Source: Liquidambar formosana
Taxonomy: Eukaryota; Streptophyta; Magnoliopsida; Saxifragales; Altingiaceae
DNA length: 64,000 nucleotides
Direction of reading: 5' to 3'
NCBI GenBank assembly: GCA_039720395.1
Contig: CM077826.1
Coordinates: 15,123,962-15,187,961, forward strand
This document shows, in pieces, positions 46,992 through 58,492 of this stretch; the first letter of the stretch is position 1, and every line of letters starts with the position of its first letter. The notes under the pieces were generated by a model. It saw only the letters and a list, made by a program, of their open reading frames with translations. It did no database searches and was not told the origin of the DNA. The translations under genes and the position numbers were made by a program.

Positions 46992-47118
46992 ATCTCTAGC
47001 TCTAAAATTCTCTCTAAAACTCTCTCTTTCTTTCTCTTCTCTCCTTGGCTAAAATGAGTGAATGATGGAGAAGTTGAGAGGTGATGGATGAGGTGGTGTG
47101 AGGTTTAGGTGCATGGGG

Positions 47119-47128
47119 TATATGTATA
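47119..47128 (-). promoter_or_regulatory. TATA-like box of phytocyanin A
   Basis: TATACATATA on the minus strand, about 130 bp before the start codon. The sister gene has a cleaner TATATATA at the same place. Confidence 0.45.
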
Positions 47129-47691
47129 GTGAAGGAGCAAACTGCGAAGGCATGCATATGAGAAGCAAATGAGGAAATGAAAGCGGGTCTTCCACGCGGC
47201 CTTGACGTGGTGAAGGCAAAGAAGCAACCCACTACTGCCATGGGCGGAAAAACATGATTGGATGCCGGTCCTTCCCTCTACCAACCGATGTGGGATCCAC
47301 ACTACTTTGAATTTCCCAATGTGGGAACTCGAAACTATGACTTTTCCTTGCTTTTCTTTTCTCTTCTTTGGGGTTTTTACACTTCAGACCGCTTCCACAC
47401 ACAAAATAATCATACAATGAGGTTGGACCTCAACACCCTGTGCAGCTTCTTAGAATTTGTCTCACACCTTCTCCCCCCGCCCCCTTTTTTTTTTCTTTTT
47501 TTTTTTGGGGGGGAGGGGGGGGAAGAAAATAAGATAAATTAAAGAGAATTAAAGTTTAATACAACGAATTAGAGAAATACCCCCAAAGTCTTCTAATAGA
47601 ACCTCTTACAAATAATGCAGAGCAAAATAATTTTTCTAAACCGTAGAACCCATACAATTATTAGGAATTTTACATGTGAAGGCACATGCAT

Positions 47692-47725
<34 letters not shown>

Positions 47726-50700
47726 GCATGAAGACTTAATTTTAATCAAGCATATTTACATATAGAAAAACATGGTAGAGGGAAAGTGGACATATGGAAC
47801 TTGAGCACAAAGCAAACTATTCTCTCAAACAATTCGAGATGGAAGGCTTAACTGGGTTGGTTATGGAAAATTTATTACTTAGAGTACATGTGTTGGGTAT
47901 ATTGTGTCCTCTTCTCACATCTCATCTATCATGTGTTGATCACGCGACGGGTAAATGTAATGTTGGGATCTGTTGTAGATTTTTGAATTGGGTGTATTCT
48001 TTATCATATTAATACGATTATTCTTTTTTTGCTAATTAAAAAAAAAAAGCCATCATTCAACATGCTAGGGAACATGAATGGAAACCTAACCCAACCTGGG
48101 AAAATATCCACTAACCTGCTTAACCATGGCAGGGGAGACATGCATGCTGAGATCTGGATTAGGTCAAACATCCACATCGTTAACCCAATACTGCCAATAC
48201 TGCCATTGATATAATAAATGTTGAATCAAAAAAAAAAAAAAAAAAGAAAAAAAAGAAAAAGAAGAAGCAAACAAACAAACAAACAAACGTTTTTATCTAA
48301 TTAAGGAAAATGTGAGGACAATAAGTTTTGGCTAGATAATTTGGGCAAATGAATTGGAATCTTGCAAACCATATTTCAAATTGCCCAAAATTCGAATATC
48401 ATATTACTTAACTCATTTGTTCAAATTTTGTTTTTCCAAATTAATATGAAAATCATTTGAACTAATTATAAATTTCATTAAAAATATTAACACGACATAT
48501 TACATCATTAATCACGTTAGTTAATTAGACAAATTAAATGAATTTGGACAGAAAGGACTGCAACACGTACTAGATCATACAGAGTACCATCTTTGTCGTG
48601 TTAGAAAAGGTCCACGTCCACATAAACTCTCTCTATTTACTTGAGTGACTACAAGCTAATATATTCATACTTTAATACATTTCTAGTGCGGGGCGAAACT
48701 TACTTGTTCAATCAAAATGTGGAGTATTGACTTTAACCCCAAGGTCTCAGCATAGGATAAATAAATAAATAAACTTTGCCTCCGAGGTTAATTCCGTTAA
48801 TATTGTAATTTATGGAAGCTTCTCCCACAAAAGTCTGGAGTCATGTGGCCATGAATGCGCAGCCGTACTGCTGTCGTCATGAATTTGGTAAAGTCAACAA
48901 TATGACCATATCAAAGGAAGAAATTGCCATCCCGGGAATTGTCAGAGTCACAGAAATATGACCAAGAATAAAAAAATAATAATAATAAATAAAAAAGCTT
49001 GTATTTCAAAGGGTTAGACTAATCTCCATCTCCTTTTGAAAAATTATTAGTCCCTATTACCAAGTAATTAATACAATTTGGACAAAATTACTAATGTATC
49101 TATAATTTTATAAAAATATTAGGTATCAGCAATGGAAATGGAAAGAGCAACAACTCACCCCCCCCCCCCCCCAAAAAAAAAAAAAAAAAAAACACGAGAG
49201 GACAAAAAAAAAGGTGTAATACGGTCCCATAGCTATGGTATCTGATGTTATAAATAAAAAAATAAACTGTTACTTATCCAAAAATAAATAAATAGGCTGG
49301 AATTCATCGTGCCCAATATTCTGGTGTAACTAAAAAAAGTGTATCAACAACTTTCATTTAAGATAACTGTTACTTATGGCAAGGCTTACTTCTAAAACCC
49401 CTTTATATATAATTATATAGGACCTATTTGGGAACTTGAAAAACTTGATCAAATTAGGTTTAATTCATAACTGTTATCTGGTTTTTGAACAAACCAATTC
49501 ATAGTTGATTTCCAAAAAAAAAAAAAAAAAACAAGAATTGTGTTTATGCCTCATTTCTAAACAATGTAAAATTAAAATTATCTAGACTTATTATCAGTCA
49601 GCCAAGTTTTAGGTTTGCCAAATAACCCCATAGTTCAGCACTTCAGCCAAGTTGTCAATTTATCACTGTGCCCCGTGAGGGAAACAACATTGATTCAGTA
49701 AAAAAATCAAAGCAAATACAAATACATAAATAAATAAAATAAAAAAAAGACCCAATAAATGGGCAGGCCAAGACTGTTGCTGTATTGTAATAAAAATAAT
49801 ATGCATTTTTAATAATATGCATGTAATTATTGGTATTTGTAACGAATTTATAGTTATTGCATAATTACCGATTGTTATCAATATATGGGAAAAGATCCTC
49901 TCTAGTATTGTTTATTATTGGATATGATCTCCACCATCCAATGATAGATTTCATTAGAGATGGATGGTGGAGGTCATGTTCAGTAGAAATATTGCTGGAA
50001 AGGATCCATGTCGTTGACTATATGTACTAGCTTTGCTAATTGAGATCTTCTACTACTGCTACTTTTTGCAAGATGCACAATATAATTATATATAATTATA
50101 TATGGTTATGTTCCCATCAACTCGTGTTGATATAAGTTATATCAGCATATGTTTACCTGATTATCATCCTATTTCTATATATATTCTCTTTGCCGGTGAG
50201 AGTTTACCAAGAGATATAATACAAATACAATTATATTATTTTCATAAGGGTGAAAAAAAGAGTGTATTGATGTAGAGTTTTTGCCCTTCAAATATCTTGA
50301 AAACGATGTGTTAGTAAACTTGCGCGCTATTCTTTTTGCAGACACAAATCGTCTTAAAGGGGACGAGATACTCATACTTCAACCTGCCACTTCGCTTTTA
50401 ATATTGTTTCGTTACTATCTTTTATTATGATTTTTATTTCTAATTTTTCTTGAGAATCCCAACCGGGCTTGTAAATTAGGTAGTATTTCAGTTTGTGATA
50501 GGTTAGACAGGACCCAATAAATAATAATTTTCCTCAATAGTTTCATATAATGGGTTTCATTATCCTTCATTCACTAAAACACTCTATTGGTAATTGTCCA
50601 ACAAGCTGTACAGAGAACGTATCCAAGTCCTTTGAAAATTTAAAGGGCAATGATACATGCTTAGTAGCTTACATGGCACAGATACGGGACATGTGTTTGT

Positions 50701-50909
50701 GTTGGGAGTGGCCATCACAAATTGTCGTGCTTGCCGACATTTATTATTTGGTATCAAGTCCTTGAAAATTTTATTGATCGATCATAAGCTCAAAAAATAC
50801 ATCAATTTTTCTAATACAACTCTCAAATTACCTAAAAAACAGCCACAAATTATTGTACTACAGATCACAAGAAGTACCAGAAATGAAATCATCCCTCTCT
50901 ATCTGAAGA
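47129..50909. other. Phytocyanin unit B1, non-genic part
   Basis: No gene supported. 47500-49700 has two counterparts in B2 (55140-59480 in pieces, and 59490-61680). 49620-50640 matches 61600-62470. Contains a (CA)n(TA)n microsatellite near 47691-47724 and a poly-C/poly-A tract near 49159-49192. Confidence 0.55.
50104..50169 (-). mobile_element. Palindrome-ended MITE, short deletion form
   Basis: GGTTATGTTCCCATCA (the family 3' end inverted), a single GTTGATATAAGTTATATCA core, then TTTACCTGATTATCATCC (the family 5' end inverted). The middle about 105 bp is missing. Confidence 0.6.
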
Positions 50910-51150
50910 AAGAAACCCATGGCAATGGGCAACAAAGTGACAAAGAAGCTAGCAAAAACAGCAGACGAGGAAGAAGCAGCAGCAGCAGGAGGAGGAGGTG
51001 CCATGGGCAACAAAGTGACAAAGAAGCTAACAAAAACAGCAGACGAGGAAGAAGCAGCAGCAGCAGCAGGAGGAGGAGGAGGAGGAGGAGTACAGGTGGT
51101 TGCCGGTGGAGTAGTATCTGTTGGTGGTGAGCCGGAAGGAGGTGTGGCTT
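50910..51150 (-). pseudogene. Orphan phytocyanin C-terminal tail with internal duplication
   Basis: Minus-strand frame: PSGSPPTDTTPPATTCTPP, poly-Pro, poly-Ala, SSSSAVFVSFFVTLLPMA, then again PPPPAAAASSSSAVFASFF and VTLLPIAMGFF. This is the Pro-rich linker and GPI-signal part of a phytocyanin, with the last about 78 bp tandemly doubled. The cupredoxin domain, signal peptide and first exon are absent, so it cannot make a copper protein. A second copy starts at 63957. Confidence 0.75.
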
Positions 51151-51761
51151 TTGGTATTGACATAACTGATATGGAATTAAACAATGAGGGGTTGCTCTCA
51201 AGGAAATGTAGTTCTCTATGGGTTGTCGAAACCCTAAAACCCCAACTCAAATGGAATAGCGTTTTACAGAGAAAAGTTCCAACCATTATGAAACAGGAAA
51301 AAATAAAACCACCGAAGTTAACTGATCTTGAAAGACTTTATTTTCCTTTTCTGCTTTCTTCAGCAATGATTCAAATTCTAACGGACGACCTGTGTAAAGC
51401 GTTTGGAAACTACAACAGCTAAATTGGGTCATACACCATTGTTTCATTTTATACGGTATGAGTAAAATGCAGAAAACTATCCCAAGTTTAGGGTGGGTTT
51501 CAGTTTGGTACCCAAGTTTAAAAGGGGTTAATTAGGTACCTAAACTTTCAAAATGTATTCAATTTGGGGCCTACCATTTGGTCAACTAACGATGATTCAA
51601 CCATTTAACCAATAATTTTTAAAATATGCCAACTTTGCCCTTATTTTGTACATGAATACTCTATTTTGCTCTTGTCAGGGATCCAAAGCTTATATTAAGC
51701 CTTTTGACCCAAAACTCGTCTCTCTTCTTACGCAGATTCCACAAGACTCACCCATATCACC

Positions 51762-51792
<31 letters not shown>

Positions 51793-52513
51793 GATCATAG
51801 ACAAGTAAGATCAGAATTTTTTTTTTCGAAAGCAATGTTTTCATCTTCGTCTCTCTCCGTGTCTTGTTTTAGTTCCTCATTATTTTTTTTTTCTTTTGAT
51901 GAAGTACACTGTCTATATTGAATAATATATACAAATATATTGTGTTCATATTTTTTTTTCCTCAAGGTATAACATCATGGCATCAAATTCATCACAGTCA
52001 ATCCGAATCTCGCACCATCGAAGGACAATTGTAACTCGAAAATCTAAAATTGTTAAAAAAGTTGTTCATCCAAATTGTTATTAATAAAACGACGCGGTTT
52101 AAGTAAAGGACAGTAACATCAATTTGATGCCAGCCGTTAATAGTATTAGTCAACAAACCGTTTGGATACCTAATTGAACCCTTTTAAACTTGAGAGTACC
52201 AAACTAAAACCTATCCCAAACTTGGGGTTAGTTTCTGTATTTTATGGGTTACATTAACTGTCTTTCAAGAGAAAAAAAAGGCCTTAATGGACCCACTTAT
52301 CTAACTCGAACGAGTATGAAGCACAACAGAAGGGATTGCTACGGATGTGGACAGTTACAGGCCAGGCCTTATAACTCGGACCAGGACATCTTGTTTTATT
52401 AATCGTGGACAGGATTTATACACAACATACTGCATAAATTTATTAAATTCATTCAAGGAGTATTGTGGATTACACAAGGAGTATTGTGGATTACACGGTC
52501 CTTTAAAATCTCC

Positions 52514-52544
<31 letters not shown>

Positions 52545-53170
52545 AAAACAAAAAAACTTCTATTTTATTTCCAATTTATCGTTCCCATAGTAGGTTGTAT
52601 TATATTATATTTTATTTCTCTTAAAAGGGATATTTAGACCTTTAATCAGATTAGTCGTATGTATCTATTTATTTATTGGGTACACGAATAGCTTTATTAT
52701 TAGTTAATGCGCACAACAAAATTATTTGGATACGAATTGAAGAAAGTGAGAAGCTGAATTAAATATCTTCTACTTTTTGAAACGTATGTTTTACGGACCA
52801 CACTACACAACGTTATTAGGGTCCATATTATTAGCTGGTATGGAAATGAGAAATCTGGGACAAATATACTCAAGCTTTTTCCCTCATATCCTTCACAACT
52901 ACCCACACAAAATACAGGATCTCTTGCTTTTTATGCTAGTGCCTTTTTTTTCTTTTTCTTTTTTATCAGCGAAAATGAATTTTACCAAAATATGAAAAAC
53001 TTACAGCAAGAGAACACCACAATATTAAAAAATTTCTGGAAAATTTTATTGATCATATGCTCAAACAATACATCAAATTTGTGCTACAAAAGTTAATTAT
53101 TACATAAAAATCAATCACATCCTCATTGTATTACACAGCACAAAATGTAGTATATCAAATCTCATTCCAT
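51151..53170. other. Phytocyanin unit B2, start, non-genic
   Basis: Counterpart of 42300-42375 plus 43580-45512. Includes a 20-bp tandem doublet (AAGGAGTATTGTGGATTACA) near 52455-52495 and a poly-C/poly-A tract with about 70 bp of AT-rich sequence (52512-52624) not present in B1. No gene. Confidence 0.5.
51465..52234. mobile_element. Likely TIR element of MULE type
   Basis: Left TAAAATGCAGAAAACTATCC and right (inverted) TAAAATACAGAAACTAACCC begin arms of about 100 bp (both include AGTTTGGTAC and CAATTAGGTA). Target duplication not found. Only the left half survives in unit B1 (43815-44285). Confidence 0.6.
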
Positions 53171-54661
53171 CTAAACAAAGAAACCCATGGCTATGGACAA
53201 CAAGGTGACAAAGAAGCTTGCAAAAACCACAGATGAGGAAGACCCAGGAGTGGTAGGTCCCGCCGCCGGTGTACTTGGTGTTGCAGGAGTGGTTTGACCA
53301 GTGGGTCCACCGGCCTTGGGCGCTGATGCTGGAACTGGGGTGCAATCTGCGGGGGTGCCTGACGTAGGAGAAGGCGTCGCTGGAGTAGTAGTTGTTGGGG
53401 GTGCCGGTGAACCAGATGGAGTAGTTGTTGGGGGTGCCGGTGAACCGGATGGAGGGATGGTGCCCGGAGAAGATGAGACAGTAATGGCCAATTTCTGGCC
53501 GTTCTGGCAGTGCTGGCCAAAGGTGCAGATGTAGTAGTGCTCGCCGGCGGAGGTGAGAGTGATGTTTGCTGGGCCGTTTGTGAAGGCGGTACCAATGGCG
53601 TTGGCTGAGGTGCATGCATCGAAGGATGCTTTTGGTACTTCTAAGACGTCGTGCGCGTTGGTGCTGAAGTTGAAAGCTGGAAAAACAAGGAAGATATCAA
53701 TACATGCATATAAGTGAGAGAGAGAGAGAGAGAGTGAGTGGGGAAGGGAGGGTTCATTGTTTAGTTGGTGGTGTTAAAGAAATGTGGTTTTTCGATCCAT
53801 GTTATTTTACACCATAAAGTTGCATTTTGCAACAAAAAATTTTCTAACACAAGGCTACGTGAATATATAGGATGGATTCACTAGATCTAGCCATTGGGCG
53901 ATGCATGTGGCCTGCATGCACTTTTTCAATAAAAAAATAAATAAATAAAATTATGCCAATTCCTTTTCACTACATATATCATGCATGCGGTAATGGTAAA
54001 TTAATAATTGATAAAAAAATTAAATCTCTTTTGTTTTGAACTAATTAAAAGAATGGTAGTTTAAAGTAAAGATTAATCGGTATATGAATATGGTTCAAAC
54101 ATCCAATATTATATAAAGCAGCACTCATTTCTAACTCATGATGAGCGAAATAATTCACTTGGATGGTGCTATATAATACCAGATACCAAAACGTTTGAGA
54201 AATGCTTTAAAAACGGTGCGCGAAATAATAAGCATTTTACTCATTTTTAATATATTCTACTTCAATAGAGAATGTGGATTATTTTTGTAATTAGTTTTTT
54301 TTTTTTTTTTTGGTAAAAAAATTACACTTTACACTTAGTATCAGTTTTCTCATATGAAGATTCATTGTGCACACAATGTATAATATTATGACAGAAGTTA
54401 ATGAATATCCCTTAAAATGGGAAAAATAAAAGACAAAAGATGAAAAAGATGGTAAGAGGAGAATTAAGAGATGGACATACTTAGAATGTCATTAACCACG
54501 AAATTCTTGGTAGAAGCCCATGTCGTATATGCAGCTGCACCACCTGGAGGAATAATCCAACCCATGCTGTCTCCAACCACATGCACTGTTTGCGCCACTG
54601 CGCATTGTAGCATGACTGCCACCACAACACCAACAATAAGCATGCGCCCACTCTTACCCAT
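53171..54661 (-). CDS. Phytocyanin B (stellacyanin-like, near-identical paralogue)
   Basis: Exon 1 is 54661-54481, exon 2 is 53676-53171, intron 804 nt; 228 residues with the same splice phases as phytocyanin A. All functional residues are kept: signal peptide, His69, Cys111, His116, Gln121, Cys82/Cys117, Pro-rich linker and GPI-type tail. Differences from A are few: RC to GR at positions 5-6, and a handful of linker and tail changes (PAPAS to PVPAS, GPTSPG to GPTTPG, LLSVAM to LLSIAM). Introns and flanks are also highly similar, so the duplication is recent. The promoter keeps TATATATA at 54767-54774 but differs from A in the region just upstream of the ATG (a CT microsatellite length change and a deletion), so expression could differ. 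Confidence 0.92.
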
Positions 54662-54766
54662 ATCTCTAGCTCTCTCTAAAACTCTCTCTCTCTCTCTCTC
54701 TCTTTAAAACTATCTCGGTGATGGATGAGGTGGTGTGAGGTTTAGGTGTTTGGGAGGTATATATGG

Positions 54767-54774
54767 TATATATA
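54767..54774 (-). promoter_or_regulatory. TATA box of phytocyanin B
   Basis: TATATATA about 106 bp before the start codon on the minus strand, inside CACTATATATACCAT. Confidence 0.55.
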
Positions 54775-55437
54775 GTGAAGAAGCAAAGGTATGCATATGA
54801 GAAGCAATAATTGAAGAAATTAAATCGGGTCTTCCACGCGGCCTTGACCGGGTGAAGCGGCCCACTTTCATGGACGGAAAAGCCTTGTTTGCCTGTTTGG
54901 ATGCCGGTCCTTCCCTCTACCAAACGTGGGACCCACACCACTTCGAATTTCCCAATGTGGACTTTTCTATGCTTTTCTTTTTTCTTCTTTTGGAATGGGG
55001 TTTTCACACTTTAGGCCGCTTTCCCACGCGCACACTAAATCATATCATACAATAAGGCTTGACTTCCTCTTTACAAAGTAGTGTCATACAAATGTGGGTG
55101 GACTTCGACGCGCTTTGCAGCTTCTTAGAATTTGGCTCACACCTTCGTTTTTTTCTTTTTCTTTTTTTGGGGGAGCTAGGAAGAAAATAAGATAAATGAG
55201 ATAGAAAAGTTTAATAAAACGAGTTAGAGAAATTAATACCCCCAAAGTCTTCTAATTGAACCCCCTACAAATGCCTCGCCAAATAATTTTTAAAAAACCG
55301 CAGAACCTATACAATTATTAGGAATTTTTTTACATGTGAAGCAACATATATGCATGAAGGTTTAATATTGGTCAAGCATATGTACGTATTAAATAACATG
55401 GTAGAGGTAAAGTGGAGAAAGGGAGGTTGAGCACAAC

Positions 55438-55468
<31 letters not shown>

Positions 55469-55833
55469 GGGGGGGGGGGGATTATAAACGGGACAAATGG
55501 CGTCACAAATGGCATTGTGGACGTGAGTGGGGGCGCCCTCTTTGTAGCCCTAACAAAGTAAGCCATAACAGGTATAAACAGGATTTATGTATTAATTGGG
55601 TTGGTTATGGAAAATTTTGCATGTGCGCTACACACCGATCATGTCCATTTTTCATATTCCACTTAACATGTGTTGATCATGTGATAAGTGAATGTAGTGT
55701 TGGGTTCTATCATAGGCTTTTGGATTGGGTGTATTTTTTTTATCATATTAATACGATTAATCTTTTTATGCTAATTAGAAGAAAAACAAAAAACAAAAGA
55801 AAAAATGTTGAATTAGGGAACATGAATGGAAAC
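54775..55833. other. Upstream of phytocyanin B; first internal subcopy
   Basis: Matches 47130-48075. Contains an (A)n(G)n tract at about 55437-55480. No gene. Confidence 0.5.
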
Positions 55834-56781
55834 TAGGCCTGACAATTGGGCGGGTTTAGTTAAAATACCACCCAAACCCATCCCAACCCAACCCAACCCA
55901 ACCCAATTATATGAATAACCCATTTAAGCAAACCCCAACCCACCCATTTATTCCATGCAAAACCCAACCTAACCCAACCTTTAGGTGATGTTCGTACCCT
56001 GCCCTTTCCATGCCGACAACTTCAAAGCTCCACAAGCCATAGCTTGTTGACATTGACGATGGGTAGTAGAACTTGTTGCATAGCTTGTGAAAATATCAAA
56101 TCGATCTTGCCGAATTACCCTTTGGATGCTACTTGTTGAAGAGGATCCGGTGGTGGTGCATACCTCCAGCGTTTCCGTAACCGTCGGGGTGTTTTCTATG
56201 CTTGCCGATATAGCCGTGGCCGGTGCTCACGTGGCTTCGCTTCTTTCTGCTCTTCTTGAATCTCATGGTCATTTCTCTCTCTACACTCTTTCTCCTCCCT
56301 CTCTCTCTCTCTATATGTACATATATATTGTAAATTTCCGACAACAACATTGCAATCCATCCATTTCTCCTATGCTAAACCCACCTTGCCTCCCTTCAAT
56401 TGCCGATTATCGATTCTCAATCACCCTCATTAGAAGACCCATCACGAGGAGGACAATTGAAAATCTTGACAAAATTGAAGAGCAGCAACGGAAGGTTTAT
56501 GGATTCAGGAGGAGGACGAAGCTGGTTTGAAGAGCAGCGGCGGAGATTGATAGAAAATTTTGAGAAAATTGAACCTGTGAATGTGCAAAGGAGAGAACGG
56601 TTTTCTAATTGGGTTTATTTCACACCCAACAACTTTGAGGTACACCCAATTAAACCCAATTATTAATTGGGTTTCTTTTGGGTACCCATTTATAGCCCAA
56701 TTAATAAAATTATCCGTGCAAACCCATTTAACTTAGGTGGGTTTGGATGAGTTCGTGGGTTTGGGTATAAATTGCCAGCCC
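55834..56781. mobile_element. TIR element carrying a ribosomal protein gene fragment
   Basis: Ends TAGGCCTGACAATTGGGC and, inverted, GGGCTGGCAATTTATACCC. Direct repeat GAATGGAAAC on both sides (55824-55833, 56782-56791). The sister copies at 48073 and 60048 (GAATGGAAACCTAACCC) are uninterrupted. Subterminal regions are rich in CCCAACCCAA and GGGTTTGGGT-type words. Superfamily uncertain (hAT-like ends, but a 10-bp duplication). Confidence 0.75.
55985..56272 (-). pseudogene. RPL27A: Ribosomal protein L27a (uL15) fragment, captured and broken
   Basis: From ATG 56272 the minus strand reads [20 protein letters not shown], then [20 protein letters not shown], then RILFNK, the highly conserved N-terminus of cytosolic 60S protein L27a/uL15. 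A TAG (56129-56131) replaces the expected Tyr codon. Further on a TGA and a 1-bp loss follow, but YFHKLCNKFYYP and, in the next frame, IVNVNKLW are still recognisable. Homology fades near 55985, so the C-terminal half is missing. No intron is visible in the retained part. Lying wholly inside a TIR element, it is best read as a gene fragment picked up by the transposon. Confidence 0.85.
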
Positions 56782-57009
56782 GAATGGAAACCTAACCCAA
56801 CTTGAGAAATTATCCACTAACCTGCATGACTTTGGCAGGGGAGACACACTGAGATTTGCTTTAGGTTAGACACATGTCGACATGGTTAATTCAACTCCAA
56901 CACATGGTTAACTCAACTCTAATATTGTTGTCACTATAAAAATGTTGAATCAAATTTATTGACATTTAAACCTCCTAGAACATTCAGTGGATTGTCAAAA
57001 AAAAATTAA

Positions 57010-58483
57010 GGGCAAACTACATATTAGTGTCACTAACTTTACCCCAAATTTCAATGTGGTGTATAAACTTTTGATTTGTCCAATTTAGTGCACTAACTAT
57101 ACATTAGTGTTTCAATGTGGGTAAACAAGGGACGGCCGTTTAGTTTACTAACAAATACCTCACGTGGCGCTGACGTGGCGATCCACGTGGCGCTGACGTG
57201 GCATCCCTGGTGGAGTCTCCCCAGGAGAAATTACATATTAGTGTCACTAACTTTACCCCAAATTTCAATGTGGTGCATAAACTTTTAATTTGTCCAATTT
57301 AATGCACTAACTATACATTAGTGTTTCAATGTGGGTAAACATGGGACGACCATTTACTTCACTAATGGGGACCTCATGTGCCCTTACGTGGTGGCCCATC
57401 TTACACTGATGTGGCATCCCTGGTGGAGTCTCCCCATTTTTTCCCACCATTTGCATCTCACGTGCACAGCATCTGAGAGATTACTTACATCGATAACCTC
57501 TTATGATCTAGGACTTCTAACCCAAGAGTGAGAATGGTGGTGGGAGTGGGGGACGCAAGGAGCTACTTTGCTTCCACATCGACTGCGAACTGATCTGAAG
57601 AATGGTAAATATTATCTTCGGGAATGATGGTAGGGGTGGGGGATGACGCGCGGGTTTGGGGAGGGGAGAGAATAGAGAAAGGATAGAAGGTGGAATTAGG
57701 GTTAGGGAGAAGAAGAAGAGAGGGAAAACTCCATTTCTTTAAGGAAGTCGTTAATGTGGCAATAAGGGTAGAGAAGAATGGGGGAAGAGGGAGACTCCCA
57801 TATCACATAAGTGGCACCAGTGTGTCTGTCTTTCCATGGTGGCAATAGTGGTGGTGATGGCAGTAGTGGAAGACATGGTGAATATCTTCCTACTTTCAAT
57901 AGTAGCCTTTCTTCTCTTCAGATAGAAGGGATTGTAATTACGTATATTGGGAAAGGGAAAAGGGAAATGGAAAATGGAAAATGGAAATGGGAGGGAAGGT
58001 GGGGTTTCCTATGCTCTATCATTTCTGACTATGAATGGGTTCGTCGAAACAGTTTTGATGGAGACTCCACCAAGGATGCCACATTGATGGCAGATAGGCT
58101 ACCACGTAAGCGCACATAAGGTTCTCGTTAGTGAATTAAACAGTCGTCCCATGTTTATCCACATTGAAACATTAATGTATAGTTAGTGCATTAAATTGGA
58201 CAAATTAAAAGTTTATGCACCACATTGAAATTTGGGGTAAAGTTAGTGACACTAATATGTAATTTTTCCTGGGGAGACTCCACCAGGGATGCCACGTCAG
58301 CGCCACGTGGATCGCCACGTCAGCGCCACGTGAGGTCTCCGTTAGTAAACTAAACGGCCATCCCTTGTTTACCCACATTGAAACACTAATATATAGTTAG
58401 TGCACTAAATTAGAGAAATTAAAAGTTTATACACCACATTGAAATTTGGGGTAAAGTTAGTGACACTAATATGTAGTTTGCCC
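57010..58483. mobile_element. MULE with tandemly doubled inverted arms
   Basis: Ends GGGCAAACTACATATTAGTG and, at the right, CACTAATATGTAGTTTGCCC. A perfect 9-bp direct repeat AAAAATTAA flanks it (57001-57009, 58484-58492). Each arm consists of two related modules of about 200-220 bp (57010-57226 and 57233-57436; 58045-58265 and 58270-58483). Each module has TTTACCCCAAATTTCAATGT-type sequence and ends GGTGGAGTCTCCCC. The 600-bp centre (57437-58044) is unrelated and GC-richer. Confidence 0.85.
57437..58044. other. Internal segment of the MULE, possible captured sequence
   Basis: Between the arms lies GA-rich and GGTGGTGGG-type sequence unlike the rest of the element. A + strand open frame (57811-58119) and a - strand frame (57702-57899) exist, but neither shows a domain that I recognise. 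It could be a captured host exon or 5' UTR; this is not shown. Confidence 0.35.
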
Positions 58484-58492
58484 AAAAATTAA

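Noticed and set aside
50657..51422. Plus-strand open frames of 157 and 167 residues over the phytocyanin-tail fragment
   Set aside because: They are the reverse complement of poly-Pro/poly-Ala codons (Gly/Arg/Glu runs). The minus strand matches a known family; the plus strand matches nothing recognisable.
51280..51422. Possible small exon ending AFGNYNS near 51280-51422
   Set aside because: In the sister copy at 43600-43760 the frame is shifted and a stop appears, and no splice partner or domain was found.
57811..58119. 102-residue frame in the MULE core
   Set aside because: No domain recognised, and it runs into the TIR module, so it is not supported as a gene. Kept only as possible captured sequence.
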